From the NCBI GenBank assembly GCA_035547495.1, contig DASZUY010000235.1, positions 1 to 24,738 on the forward strand: a stretch of DNA of 24,738 nucleotides. Reading direction: 5' to 3'. Shown here in pieces: positions 7,228 to 15,334 of the stretch. Source of the stretch: Parafilimonas sp035547495 (GTDB lineage Bacteria; Bacteroidota; Bacteroidia; Chitinophagales; Chitinophagaceae). The notes under the pieces were generated by a model. It did not search any database and was not told where the DNA came from. It worked only from the letters and a program-made list of their open reading frames with translations. A program made the translations under genes and the position numbers. Every line of letters starts with the position of its first letter. Positions within the stretch are counted from its first letter, which is position 1.

Positions 7228-8121
7228 ATGAATGCAAGACTTTTATATCTTTTTGTTGTTGTGTTATTTTTTTCGTGCGAACGTACCATTGATCTCAAAG
7301 TAAACAATCAACCGCCAAAACTTGTTGTAGATGCAAGCATAGAAAATAGTCAGGCTCCTCTTGTTGTACTGTCTACATCGCTAAATTATTTCAGTAACAT
7401 TACACCGCAAGAGCTTTCATCATCTTTTGTACACAACGCAATTGTAACTGTTAGCGACAGCAATCAAACCGTTCAACTTGTTGAATATAATTATACCGAT
7501 TCAAGCGGGTTTAAATTATATTATTACACGGTTGATTACAACAATCCTTCGCAAATTTTATTTGGCAAATTCAACACAACTTATCATTTGAATATTCAGT
7601 TGCCTGATAGTTCTGTTTATACATCAACCACATCTATACCATTGCTGCGGAAAACATGTGATTCGCTTTGGTGGACGCCGGCACCAAACAACCCTGATAC
7701 TTCCCGATGTGTTTTGTATGGTCTGTTTCATGATCCGCCTGGTCTTGGTGATTATGTTCGATATTTTACAAGTGTGAATGGTGCGCCATATTATCCTGGT
7801 TATACTTCTGCATTTGATGACCAGGTTACTGATGGCACAGATTACACATTTCAAATTCCGCAAGGCTTTAATAAAAATGATACGGTAAAAGTTTCAAGCG
7901 AAGATTATGGCTTTTTTCATCGCGGGGATAGCATCACTTTTAAATTTTGTGACATAGATAAAGCAACGTTTGATTTTTGGCGCACATGGGAGTTCGCTTA
8001 TCAATCAAATGGCAACCCATTTTCGCAACCTGTAAAAGTTATCAGTAACATCAGCAATAATGCTTTGGGGGCATTTTGTGGATATGCTGCAGAGTATAAA
8101 TCCATCGTCATTCCAAAATAA
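7228..8121 (+). CDS. DUF4249-family lipoprotein
   Basis: This is a predicted lipoprotein of 297 aa from ATG 7228. A GTG two codons earlier is in frame but would overlap the predicted transcription start. The N-terminus has a short hydrophobic signal ending in a lipobox, VLFFSC, with the lipidated Cys at residue 17. The segments DLKVNNQPPKLVVDASIEN and FHDPPGLGDYVRYF are characteristic of DUF4249 proteins, which are restricted to Bacteroidota. They are often found beside TonB-dependent or carboxypeptidase-like outer-membrane proteins and have no known function. Here the gene stands alone, between divergent rlmH and downstream trxB, with no TonB receptor nearby. Surface or periplasmic location is inferred from the lipobox. 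Confidence 0.85.
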   Translation: MNARLLYLFVVVLFFSCERTIDLKVNNQPPKLVVDASIENSQAPLVVLSTSLNYFSNITPQELSSSFVHNAIVTVSDSNQTVQLVEYNYTDSSGFKLYYYTVDYNNPSQILFGKFNTTYHLNIQLPDSSVYTSTTSIPLLRKTCDSLWWTPAPNNPDTSRCVLYGLFHDPPGLGDYVRYFTSVNGAPYYPGYTSAFDDQVTDGTDYTFQIPQGFNKNDTVKVSSEDYGFFHRGDSITFKFCDIDKATFDFWRTWEFAYQSNGNPFSQPVKVISNISNNALGAFCGYAAEYKSIVIPK

Positions 8122-8133
8122 TTTGTTGTTTAG

Positions 8134-8141
8134 TAATTTTG
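8134..8141 (+). promoter_or_regulatory. Candidate -7 promoter box upstream of trxB (TAATTTTG)
   Basis: TAATTTTG fits TAnnTTTG. Transcription would begin near 8145, giving a leader of about 42 bases before the trxB ATG at 8187. A longer in-frame reading from 8139 would overlap this box, which supports 8187 as the start. A -33 element is not clear. Confidence 0.45.
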
Positions 8142-8186
8142 TATGTTGATACATTGACATCAACATGCATTTTTCTAAAAAAATTT

Positions 8187-9143
8187 ATGGAAAATAAAGA
8201 AACGGAAAAGGTTCATTGCTTAATTATTGGTAGCGGACCTGCAGGCTATACTGCAGCAATTTATGCGGCGCGTGCAAACATAAAACCTGTTTTATACCAG
8301 GGTATTCAACCAGGAGGACAGTTGACAATTACAACGGAAGTTGAAAATTATCCAGGCTATGCTGATGGTGTGCAAGGACCTGAAATGATGATTGATTTTG
8401 AAAAACAGGCAAAGCGAATGGGCGCAGATATTCGTTACGGACTTGCAACAAAAGTTGATTTTTCAAACGGTGCGCATAAAGTTTGGATTGATGACGAAAA
8501 ATTAATTGAAGCAGATGCAGTAATTATTGCAACAGGCGCTTCTGCAAAGTGGTTGAATCTTGAAAGCGAACAGCGCCTGAATGGTTATGGTGTAAGTGCC
8601 TGTGCAGTGTGTGATGGATTTTTCTTTCGCAATAAAGAAGTAGCAATTGTTGGCGCAGGTGATACTGCTTGCGAAGAAGCGTTATATCTTTCTAAGCTTT
8701 GTTCAACTGTGCACATGCTTGTGCGCAAAGATGAAAATGGAATGCGTGCAAGTAAAGTAATGCAGGAACGGGTGAAGAACACATCAAACATAAAAATTTA
8801 CTGGAATACAGAAACCGTTGAAGTGTTGGGCGAACATAAAGTTGAAGGTGTGAAAGTGAAGAATATTAAAACAAACGAAACGCAAACGATTGCAGTGAAT
8901 GCATTTTTTGTTGCGATTGGTCATGAGCCAAACAGCCAGATCTTTAAAGGATGGATTGATATGGATGAAGCAGGTTATATAAAAACAATTCCGGGTTCAA
9001 GCAAAACAAATATTAAAGGTGTTTTTGCTGCAGGTGATGTGCAGGATAAAATTTACAGGCAAGCTGTTACAGCCGCAGGCAGTGGTTGCATGGCTGCATT
9101 GGATGCAGAAAGATATTTGGGCGCAATAGAAAGCGCTTCTTAA
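8187..9143 (+). CDS. trxB: Thioredoxin-disulfide reductase (TrxB)
   Basis: This FAD-dependent flavoprotein uses NADPH to reduce thioredoxin, supplying electrons for ribonucleotide reduction and disulfide repair. From ATG 8187 the protein has 318 aa, the usual size. The FAD-binding GSGPAGYTAAIYAAR lies near the N-terminus. The redox-active CAVCD gives C139 and C142. The NADPH-binding GAGDTACEEALYL follows, and the C-terminal FAD contact is GVFAAGDV. An extension reading back to 8139 lacks homologous-looking sequence and overlaps the promoter box, so it is rejected. A Dps-type gene follows after 21 bp and is probably co-transcribed, which would make a small redox and iron-protection unit. Confidence 0.96.
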   Translation: MENKETEKVHCLIIGSGPAGYTAAIYAARANIKPVLYQGIQPGGQLTITTEVENYPGYADGVQGPEMMIDFEKQAKRMGADIRYGLATKVDFSNGAHKVWIDDEKLIEADAVIIATGASAKWLNLESEQRLNGYGVSACAVCDGFFFRNKEVAIVGAGDTACEEALYLSKLCSTVHMLVRKDENGMRASKVMQERVKNTSNIKIYWNTETVEVLGEHKVEGVKVKNIKTNETQTIAVNAFFVAIGHEPNSQIFKGWIDMDEAGYIKTIPGSSKTNIKGVFAAGDVQDKIYRQAVTAAGSGCMAALDAERYLGAIESAS

Positions 9144-9164
9144 ATTTAATAAAAAAAATTTACT

Positions 9165-9698
9165 ATGAAAACAACTAACAAGAAAGTAGAAACTAAAAAT
9201 GCCAATGCATTTAAAAAAATTGAATCATCCAAAATTCAAATTGGTATTTCAAGTAAAAATTCTTTAGAAGTTGCAAACAGGTTACAAATATTGCTGGCCG
9301 ATGAACAAATTATTTATGCAAAAACACGCAACTATCACTGGAATTTAGAAGGCAGGGATTTTATGGAAATGCATTTATTGTTTGAACGGCTTTATACTGA
9401 GATTGCCGAAACAATAGACTCTGTTGCTGAGCGTATCCGAAAAATCGGTCATTATTCGCAAGGCAGGCTGGAAGATTTTTTAAAACAAACAAATTTGCTC
9501 GAAGGTGAATATACCAACGATATTCAAACGCAAATACAAAACCTGCTCAGTGATCATGAAACTGTAATTCGTTATTTGAGAAATGACATTGACGATTTCG
9601 ATGATAAATTTAAAGATGCCGGCAGCGCAGATTTTGTAACTGGTGTTTTAAAGCAACATGAAGAATGGGCATGGTTTTTAAGAAGCTATTTAATTTAA
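9165..9698 (+). CDS. dps: Dps-type ferritin-like DNA-protection protein
   Basis: Dps proteins form dodecameric shells that oxidise and store iron using peroxide and shield DNA. The 177-aa protein has all expected inter-subunit ferroxidase residues in Dps spacing: H58 (NYHWN), H70, E74, D85 and E89, the last two in IDSVAERIR. The core four-helix bundle spans about residues 34-177. The first about 30 residues form a Lys-rich, probably flexible tail, as in Dps proteins that bind DNA through the N-terminus. Start is ATG 9165 after an A-rich stretch, 21 bp downstream of trxB. Oxidative-stress regulation would fit, but no operator is visible in the gap. Confidence 0.93.
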   Translation: MKTTNKKVETKNANAFKKIESSKIQIGISSKNSLEVANRLQILLADEQIIYAKTRNYHWNLEGRDFMEMHLLFERLYTEIAETIDSVAERIRKIGHYSQGRLEDFLKQTNLLEGEYTNDIQTQIQNLLSDHETVIRYLRNDIDDFDDKFKDAGSADFVTGVLKQHEEWAWFLRSYLI

Positions 9699-9740
9699 AT
9701 AACACTGGCGTTTATTGTTGTTGTAAAACTTTTAAAGCTT

Positions 9741-10262
9741 TTATTCATTCCTTTTTATTATTGCTGAATACATGTTCTGCCAATACCGAGATGGATGCGT
9801 TTGCAATTTTTGAACAGAATTAAAATTCATCTTTTTAAATACATTATGTAAAGATGAAAAGCTTACAGGATAAGGTACCCACCGATTTGCTTTATCTGTA
9901 TCATACTCCACAATTATAAAATAACCGCCAGGTGCAAGTGATGCTTTTGCTTTTAAAAGAAAAGCATTTTTATCTTCAACATAATGCAATGAATTCGCCA
10001 TTAAAATGCCGGATAAATTTTTGAATGGCAATTCATCTTTTACAAAATCAATATTTATTTTTTTTAGCTGAACATTTGCATGAACCGAAAAATTATTTAG
10101 TGCCGTTTCATTTTTATCAACTGCATATATTACACTTTGCGGAGCTAGCAATTGAGCAAGTGCTCTTGTAAATAAACCGTTACCACAGCCCAAATCTGCA
10201 TAAGCAGCCTTTTCTTTTGCTATCGGATGTTGAATCAATTTTACCGCATCATTTAGTTGCAT
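9741..10262 (-). CDS. Class I SAM-dependent methyltransferase
   Basis: This predicted methyltransferase has 173 aa from ATG 10262. Motif I is clear as ADLGCGNGLFTRAL at residues 22-35. An acidic residue ending strand 2 is in VYAVDKNE, motif IV-like sequence is ILMANSLHYVED, and the GGYFIIVEYD strand follows. The reading frame stays open to an ATG at 10331. That start would overlap the upstream gene by over 80 bp, and the residues added do not look like the usual N-terminus, so 10262 is preferred. Even then it overlaps the preceding CDS by 14 bp, implying coupled translation. The substrate is unknown; the motifs resemble small-molecule methyltransferases of the UbiE/Methyltransf_11 type. Confidence 0.82.
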   Translation of the reverse strand: MQLNDAVKLIQHPIAKEKAAYADLGCGNGLFTRALAQLLAPQSVIYAVDKNETALNNFSVHANVQLKKINIDFVKDELPFKNLSGILMANSLHYVEDKNAFLLKAKASLAPGGYFIIVEYDTDKANRWVPYPVSFSSLHNVFKKMNFNSVQKLQTHPSRYWQNMYSAIIKRNE

Positions 10263-10509
10263 AATTATTTTTTGCTTTGATAATGCGTGACAATATTCCG
10301 GCTGCAGACACAATTGTCCAGCAACCTTCAAGAATTATAAACGGCCAATATTTTAAAAGTATGGACGCAAGACATGCAATTGCAGCACCCGCAAAATTTA
10401 AAATCAAATAAATAAGTGAGTCGTTTTTTATTTTATGAACAAGGTTAAGAAAATACGCAATCAATAAAATGGTTACACCAATAGTTCCTGTCAAATCTGT
10501 AAAAGTCAT
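10249..10509 (-). CDS. Small membrane protein, CBU_0592-like
   Basis: An 86-aa protein with three hydrophobic helices (roughly residues 8-27, 34-51 and 53-75) and a basic C-terminal tail. The pattern GTIGVTILLIAYFLN, then NDSLIYLILNFAGAA, then LLKYWPFIILEGCWT matches small membrane proteins annotated as the CBU_0592 family, whose function is unknown. It follows the infC terminator by about 26 bp, so it should have its own promoter, which I could not find. Its 3' end overlaps the methyltransferase start by 14 bp. The two were probably kept together, but their link is unclear. Confidence 0.75.
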   Translation of the reverse strand: MTFTDLTGTIGVTILLIAYFLNLVHKIKNDSLIYLILNFAGAAIACLASILLKYWPFIILEGCWTIVSAAGILSRIIKAKNNYATK

Positions 10510-10535
10510 TTCATTCTAATTTAAACACTAATAAA

Positions 10536-10561
10536 AAAAGAGAAGCGCTAACTTCTCTTTT
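10536..10561 (-). terminator. Rho-independent terminator after infC
   Basis: Arms 10536-10545 (AAAAGAGAAG) and 10552-10561 pair perfectly over 10 bp around a 6-base loop. On the minus strand the hairpin is followed by seven Us (10539-10533, partly within the stem). It lies about 20 bp past the infC stop and ends the thrS-infC transcript. Confidence 0.8.
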
Positions 10562-10581
10562 ACCTATAAAACTTTAATAAT

Positions 10582-11151
10582 TTAAGCTTTTTTCTTTGTG
10601 CCTTTCGGTGCAAAAATTACCAGCATTCTTTTGCCTTCCATTTTAGGCATACCTTCCAACACACCGACTTCGCTTAAACGTTCAGCAAATTTTAAAAGCA
10701 GTAATTCGCCGCGTTCTTTAAACATAATTGCACGTCCTTTAAATTGTACATATGCCTTCACCTTGTCGCCTTCTTTCAAAAATCTTTCTGCATGTTTAAT
10801 TTTAAAATCCAGATCATGGTCATCAGTTCCCGGCGTAAAACGAATTTCTTTTACTTCACTTTGTTTAGCGTTTGCTTTCATCTCTTTTTCCTTACGTTTT
10901 TTCTCGTAAAGAAATTTCTTGTAGTCGATAGCCTTGCAAACAGGAGGGTCTGCCTGCGGTGAAATTTCAACCAAATCAAGTTCCAGTGATTGCGCAATCT
11001 TTAGCGCTTCTTGTGTAGGATAAATGCCAACAGTTACATTGTCTCCAACTAATCTAACCTGCGGTACCCGGATTCTTTCGTTGATACGATGTTCAGGCTC
11101 GGGTTGCCTGTTAAAACGAGGATTAAATCTTCCTCTCTGTGGTAATGCCAT
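10582..11151 (-). CDS. infC: Translation initiation factor IF-3 (InfC)
   Basis: IF-3 binds the 30S subunit, prevents premature 50S joining and proofreads start-codon and initiator tRNA pairing. The 189-aa protein has a basic N-terminal extension (ALPQRGRFNPRFNRQP), the N-domain (HRINERIRVPQVRLVGD, LDLVEISPQADPPVCKAIDYKKFLYE) and a C-domain (KEIRFTPGTDDHDLDFKIKHAERFL, VQFKGRAIMFKERG). The start here is an ordinary ATG, not the rare AUU used for autoregulation in E. coli. It lies 67 bp after thrS and is probably in the same transcript. A terminator follows at once, and the usual rpmI and rplT partners are absent. Confidence 0.97.
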   Translation of the reverse strand: MALPQRGRFNPRFNRQPEPEHRINERIRVPQVRLVGDNVTVGIYPTQEALKIAQSLELDLVEISPQADPPVCKAIDYKKFLYEKKRKEKEMKANAKQSEVKEIRFTPGTDDHDLDFKIKHAERFLKEGDKVKAYVQFKGRAIMFKERGELLLLKFAERLSEVGVLEGMPKMEGKRMLVIFAPKGTKKKA

Positions 11152-11218
11152 TCAGTGTTTTTTCGTTAATAATTAAATTTTTGTTTTTGTGGTTAATTAA
11201 ATCGTCTGTAAAATTAAT

Positions 11219-13147
11219 TTATTTTCTTTCTGCAATTTCTTCTTTCAGCAAATTAATAAATTCTTCAATTGTTTGCGGTTCGGCTTCTGTTTTATTGTGT
11301 TTGCGGACAGCGAGCTTTCTTTCTGTCGTTTCCCTTTCGCCAATAACGAGCATGTAGGGAATTTTATTTAATTCAGCATCACGGATTTTTTTACCAACTT
11401 TTTCGCTGCGTTCATCGGTTTCAACTCTTATTCCAGCCTTTTTTAGTTGCGTGTAAACTTCTTTTGCGTAAGGTAAAAATTTATCGCTGATAGGCAGGAT
11501 CTTTACCTGCACCGGTGCCAGCCATGTCGGAAATCTTCCTGCATAATGTTCTAACAAGAAGCCGATAAAACGTTCATGTGTACCAAGCGGTGCACGATGA
11601 ATGATCAGCGGAATTTCAGATGTATTATCCGCTGTTGTATAAGTCAAGCCGAAACTTCTTGGCTGCGAAAAATCTACCTGGTTTGTTGCAAGTGTAAACT
11701 CTCTTCCAATCACGCTATAAATCTGCACATCTATTTTAGGTCCATAAAAAGCTGCTTCATCAGCTACTTCAACAAAAGGAATTTTTGATTCAATCAAAAC
11801 CTGTCGCACCATCTCTTCTGTTTCTTTCCAAAGCTCAGGCTGGTTCACATATTTAATTCCTAATTTTTCTTTTGAGTGAAGTGATAAGCGCATTACGTAT
11901 TTATCAATTCCAAAAATCTTGAAATACTTTAAATACATGTCATTCACGCCGCGAAACTCATCTGCAAATTGTTCTTTGCTGCAATAGATATGTGCATCAT
12001 TCATGTGCAAGCAACGTACACGCATCAATCCAAATAATTCACCACTTTGTTCATAACGATATACCGTTCCATATTCTGCAATTCGATACGGCAAATCGCG
12101 ATAGCTCTTCGGCTCTGCTGCATATATTTTATGATGATGCGGACAGTTCATCGATTTGAGATAATATTTCTCTCCTTCCATTTCCATTGGCGGATACATG
12201 CTATCTGCATAATATGGCAAATGTCCGCTGGTTAAATACATGCTTTCTTTTGCGATGTGCGGCGTAACAACACGCTTATAACCCGCAGCGTCTTCTGTTT
12301 CTTTTGCCAACTTTTCCAACTCTTCAATAATCACTGTTCCGTTTGGCATCCACATGATCAAACCCGGACCAACATCATCATCCATTGTGTAAATACCTAA
12401 TTCTTTTCCAAGCTTGCGATGGTCGCGTTTTTTTGCTTCTTCCACCATCGCTAAATATTCATCTAATTCTTTTTGGCTTGGAAATGATATGCCGTAAATG
12501 CGGGTAAGCTGTTTATTTTTTTCATCGCCTTTCCAATATGCGCCGGCAATGTTCGTAAGCTTGATGGCTTTTATAAAACCGGTTGAAGGAATATGCGGAC
12601 CGCGACATAAATCTGTAAAATTTCCCTGCGTATAAAACGTGATGTTGCCGTCTTCTAAATTCTGCAACAGATCCAATTTATATTCATCACCTTTTTGCGT
12701 GAAGTATTCAACCGCTTCCGCTTTTGGCGTTTCTTTTCTTATGTATTGGTTGTTCTGTTTGGCGAGTTCATTCATCTTTTTTTCCAGTGCCTTCAAATCT
12801 TCTTCCGTGATTTTTTTATCGCCTAAATCCATATCATAATAAAAGCCATTATCAACCGGCGGACCCACCCAAAACTTCACACGCGGAAACATGCTTTCAA
12901 CAGCTTCTGCCATTAAGTGTGCCGTAGAATGCCAGAACGTTGATTTGCCTTCTGCATCTTCCCACTTCAACAATTTCACCGTTGCATCTTCATTAATCGG
13001 TCGCGTTGCATCCCATGTTTTTCCATTCACATTAGCCGCAATAACTTTTCTTGCCAAACCTTCACTGATTGATTTTGCAATATCCAACGCAGTAACGCCG
13101 CTTTCATATTGCCGCACAGCACCATCAGGAAACGTAATATTGATCAT
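11219..13147 (-). CDS. thrS: Threonine-tRNA ligase (ThrS)
   Basis: This class II synthetase charges tRNA-Thr and edits Ser-tRNA-Thr. The 642 aa from ATG 13147 match bacterial ThrS. The order is TGS domain (about 1-60), editing domain with HSTAH (H73, H77) and CRGPH (C181, H185), then the catalytic core. The core shows C335 in SMNCPH and H386 as zinc ligands, motif 2 LMRVRCLHMNDAH, and motif 3 near IIHRAPLGTHERF. The C-terminal anticodon-binding domain begins near VQVKILPIS. An in-frame ATG six codons upstream overlaps a promoter box and adds no family sequence, so 13147 is chosen. The upstream region holds a 7-bp repeat array and two candidate promoters. Confidence 0.97.
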   Translation of the reverse strand: MINITFPDGAVRQYESGVTALDIAKSISEGLARKVIAANVNGKTWDATRPINEDATVKLLKWEDAEGKSTFWHSTAHLMAEAVESMFPRVKFWVGPPVDNGFYYDMDLGDKKITEEDLKALEKKMNELAKQNNQYIRKETPKAEAVEYFTQKGDEYKLDLLQNLEDGNITFYTQGNFTDLCRGPHIPSTGFIKAIKLTNIAGAYWKGDEKNKQLTRIYGISFPSQKELDEYLAMVEEAKKRDHRKLGKELGIYTMDDDVGPGLIMWMPNGTVIIEELEKLAKETEDAAGYKRVVTPHIAKESMYLTSGHLPYYADSMYPPMEMEGEKYYLKSMNCPHHHKIYAAEPKSYRDLPYRIAEYGTVYRYEQSGELFGLMRVRCLHMNDAHIYCSKEQFADEFRGVNDMYLKYFKIFGIDKYVMRLSLHSKEKLGIKYVNQPELWKETEEMVRQVLIESKIPFVEVADEAAFYGPKIDVQIYSVIGREFTLATNQVDFSQPRSFGLTYTTADNTSEIPLIIHRAPLGTHERFIGFLLEHYAGRFPTWLAPVQVKILPISDKFLPYAKEVYTQLKKAGIRVETDERSEKVGKKIRDAELNKIPYMLVIGERETTERKLAVRKHNKTEAEPQTIEEFINLLKEEIAERK

Positions 13148-13161
13148 AAATAAATTAGAAT

Positions 13162-13210
13162 TCAAATGTAAAAAGTCAAAATCCGGATTTCAAAGTTTGA
13201 AATTCGAAAT
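13162..13210 (-). repeat. Degenerate 7-bp repeat array upstream of thrS
   Basis: On the plus strand seven consecutive 7-bp blocks fit a loose TCAAAAG/TCGAAAT pattern, for example TCAAATG then TAAAAAG at 13162-13175, and TTGAAAT then TCGAAAT at 13197-13210. One block (13183-13189) is the diverged CCGGATT, centre of the palindrome AAATCCGGATTT. The part nearest the gene (13160-13182) is nearly identical to the sequence just upstream of pcm (22289-22310). Confidence 0.55.
13163..13194 (-). promoter_or_regulatory. Candidate thrS promoter within the repeat array
   Basis: On the minus strand TTTG (13194-13191) and TACATTTG (13170-13163) are 20 bp apart, matching the Bacteroidota -33/-7 arrangement. 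Transcription would begin near 13159, about 12 bases before the thrS ATG. Both boxes lie in the 7-bp repeat array. Confidence 0.5.
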
Positions 13211-13217
13211 TGGGTTG

Positions 13218-13225
13218 CAAAAGTA
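13218..13225 (-). promoter_or_regulatory. Second candidate thrS -7 box (TACTTTTG)
   Basis: TACTTTTG on the minus strand fits TAnnTTTG and lies outside the repeat array. A transcript from here would carry a leader of about 65-70 bases made mostly of the repeats, including a small hairpin ATTTC/GAAAT. No -33 TTG is clear at the right distance. Confidence 0.35.
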
Positions 13226-13277
13226 AGAAATGATTGCGGAGAAGAATTTATGTAGAATGTGAAATCATTTATTCACG

Positions 13278-15254
13278 TCATTTCTTCCAAACATTATTAC
13301 TTCTATCGCTATCAGGCAATTTATTTTCCGGGTCGATGATAACAGATTTTATTTGTTGTGTTGTTGATAAATGAATCGTGTGCGTATTGCTTTGCAACCA
13401 TGTTTCAACCGGTAATTTTAAAATTGTTTTTGTGCCATCATTCAATTCAACTTGCAACGTAAAAGGCATTGCCATTTTTTGTAAGTTGACAAGCGTTATA
13501 TCTGCACCATTTTTTGCATCATTGTTTGTGTAAGAAACATCCTCAATTGCAATGTCTAATTGCCAGTTATTTTGAAACCATTCTTTCCAAAACCATGATA
13601 AGTCTTCACCTGCTTCATTATTCATCGTTCTGAAAAAATCATCCGGCGACGGGTGTTTGTACGCCCATTCATTTATGTATTGTTTGAATGCATAATCAAA
13701 ACGGTTGCTGTCTAAAATCACTTCACGTAACAAAACCAAACCAAAAGCAGGTTTAAAATACAACAAAGGATGACGATACTTTTCAGTGAGCATATCGGCT
13801 CTTGCCATCATCGTTGGCGCTGTTGAATCTTGAACCAAAGGAATAATTTCATCTGCAGGATTGCCTTTGCCTGGCGCATATTCGCCATCACGCTTTGGCG
13901 CATACTCTCCATTATTAAATGCATCGGAAGCATACACATCAATAAAAGTATTGAAGCCTTCATCCATCCATGCATAACGTCGCTCATCGCTGCCGACAAT
14001 CATGGGGAACCAGTTATGACCAATCTCATGCGCGGTAACCCAATACAATTCTTTGCCTTTATCATTAATTCCATCAAACACAATCCCGGGATATTCCATG
14101 CCGCCGGCTATGCCCGCTTCATTCACCGCAACAGGATACGGATACACAAACCATTTCGCAGAAAAATATTCAATTGATTTTTTTAAGTATTCCGTTGCTC
14201 TTCCCCATGCGCTATCGCCTACGCTTTCAACCGGGTAAACAGACATTGCCAAACATTTTTTTGCGTTAGGCAAATTCACTTTTGCAGCATCCCAAACATA
14301 AGCACGTGAAGCACCAAAAGAAACATCACGCGTGTTGAACATTTTAAAATGCCATGTTTTAGTTTTTGTTGATGATGTTGTTTGATTGTTCACTTCGTCA
14401 ACGTTGCGGATCATAATTGTTTTATCGCTGTTGCGTGCAGTTGTTAATCTTTGAATTTGTTGTGCCGATAAAACTTCTTTCTCATTTTGTAATTCACCAC
14501 TGCCGGCAACAATCATATCTGAAGGAACGGTAACACTGTAATCAAAATCGCCGTACTCGCAATAAAATTCACCGCTGCCCAAAAACGGCAACGTGCTCCA
14601 TCCTTCCAAATCATCGTACACACACATACGCGGATACCATTGTGCTATCTCATAAATCTTTCCATTCTTTGTTGAAAAAAAATCTGTTCTTCCGCCGAAA
14701 GTTCCTGGTATTGTGTAATGATATTTTATATGAATGTTGATCTCATCTTTTGATGATAAACTTTGCGGCAAACGAATTTGCATTCTTGTATCGCTGATGA
14801 TGTAATCAGCTTTAAAAACTTTGCCTTTGTATTCGATAGTAACACTATCAAATTGATAGCCTGTTGTATGCGCCCCCGGTGCTGATATGTGGCGTTTTGA
14901 AGAAGCCGTGAAATAATTTGAACGTGCATCTTCTTTATATGTATTTTGATCAAGCTGCAACCATAGTGATGGTAAAGGATCAGGACTGTTGTTTGAATAA
15001 TGAATTGTTTCACTACAAGTCAACAAATTTGTTATTGTGTCAATGTTGGCTTGCAAATTATAATCAGCTCTGTTTTGCCAATAGGCAGGACCGGGCGCAC
15101 CGTTGGCTGATCTAAATTCGTTTCCATTTTTCGTAAAAAAATCCTGTGCGAAAACTTCATGCGCATCATACACAGATTGATTTTTTTGAGCAAATGTTGC
15201 TTGAAAAGAAATAAAGAGAGCAGGGGCAACTAAAACAGATTTATAATTCATCAA
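13278..15254 (-). CDS. Exported M1-family metallopeptidase
   Basis: This is a zinc aminopeptidase-like enzyme of 658 aa. A signal peptide (MMNYKSVLVAPALFISFQATFAQ) directs export. An N-terminal beta domain covers about 50-330. The catalytic domain has the zinc motif HEIGH (H409, E410, H413) with the third ligand E432 at the M1 spacing HExxH-x18-E, and GGMEYPG (384-390) in place of the usual GAMEN exopeptidase motif. GGMEYP-type members are common in Bacteroidota. The C-terminal part (about 470-658) is helical and then beta-rich. Role is presumably periplasmic or extracellular peptide degradation. It starts 24 bp after a strong hairpin that follows the S10-like gene, so it probably has its own promoter. 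Confidence 0.92.
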   Translation of the reverse strand: MMNYKSVLVAPALFISFQATFAQKNQSVYDAHEVFAQDFFTKNGNEFRSANGAPGPAYWQNRADYNLQANIDTITNLLTCSETIHYSNNSPDPLPSLWLQLDQNTYKEDARSNYFTASSKRHISAPGAHTTGYQFDSVTIEYKGKVFKADYIISDTRMQIRLPQSLSSKDEINIHIKYHYTIPGTFGGRTDFFSTKNGKIYEIAQWYPRMCVYDDLEGWSTLPFLGSGEFYCEYGDFDYSVTVPSDMIVAGSGELQNEKEVLSAQQIQRLTTARNSDKTIMIRNVDEVNNQTTSSTKTKTWHFKMFNTRDVSFGASRAYVWDAAKVNLPNAKKCLAMSVYPVESVGDSAWGRATEYLKKSIEYFSAKWFVYPYPVAVNEAGIAGGMEYPGIVFDGINDKGKELYWVTAHEIGHNWFPMIVGSDERRYAWMDEGFNTFIDVYASDAFNNGEYAPKRDGEYAPGKGNPADEIIPLVQDSTAPTMMARADMLTEKYRHPLLYFKPAFGLVLLREVILDSNRFDYAFKQYINEWAYKHPSPDDFFRTMNNEAGEDLSWFWKEWFQNNWQLDIAIEDVSYTNNDAKNGADITLVNLQKMAMPFTLQVELNDGTKTILKLPVETWLQSNTHTIHLSTTQQIKSVIIDPENKLPDSDRSNNVWKK

Positions 15255-15282
15255 AAAAAATTTCTAAAACGTAAAATAAAAA

Positions 15283-15318
15283 CCGGCATTATGATAAATT
15301 CAATTATCATAATACCGG
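15283..15318 (-). terminator. Strong terminator between the S10 and M1 peptidase genes
   Basis: Arms 15283-15297 and 15304-15318 pair over 15 bp with a 6-base loop. The one irregular position is a C-A mismatch on the plus strand but a G-U pair on the minus strand, so the hairpin is better in the minus transcript. A U-rich tract (TTTTTATTTT) follows on that strand. It lies 17 bp after the S10-like gene stop. Confidence 0.82.
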
Positions 15319-15334
15319 CAAAGTAAAAAATATA

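Noticed and set aside
8139..8186. 16-codon N-terminal extension of trxB
   Set aside because: The extra residues do not resemble TrxB and the start overlaps a TAATTTTG promoter box. ATG 8187 gives the standard length.
9699..9740. Possible terminator between the convergent dps-type and methyltransferase genes
   Set aside because: Only short AT-rich complementarity around AAAGCTTT is present, with no stable GC-containing stem.
10263..10331. 23-residue N-terminal extension of the methyltransferase
   Set aside because: It lies inside the upstream small membrane protein gene, and the resulting sequence lacks features of the fold. ATG 10262 is the better start.
13226..13277. Possible terminator after the M1 peptidase gene
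   Set aside because: The best pairing is a 5-bp GTGAA/TTCAC stem with no good U-run after it, too weak to call.
13878..13915. Near-duplicate GEYAP units in the M1 peptidase gene
   Set aside because: The two copies encode NGEYAPKRDGEYAPG. From memory similar doubled segments occur in related M1 peptidases, so it is more likely ordinary protein sequence than a recent duplication.
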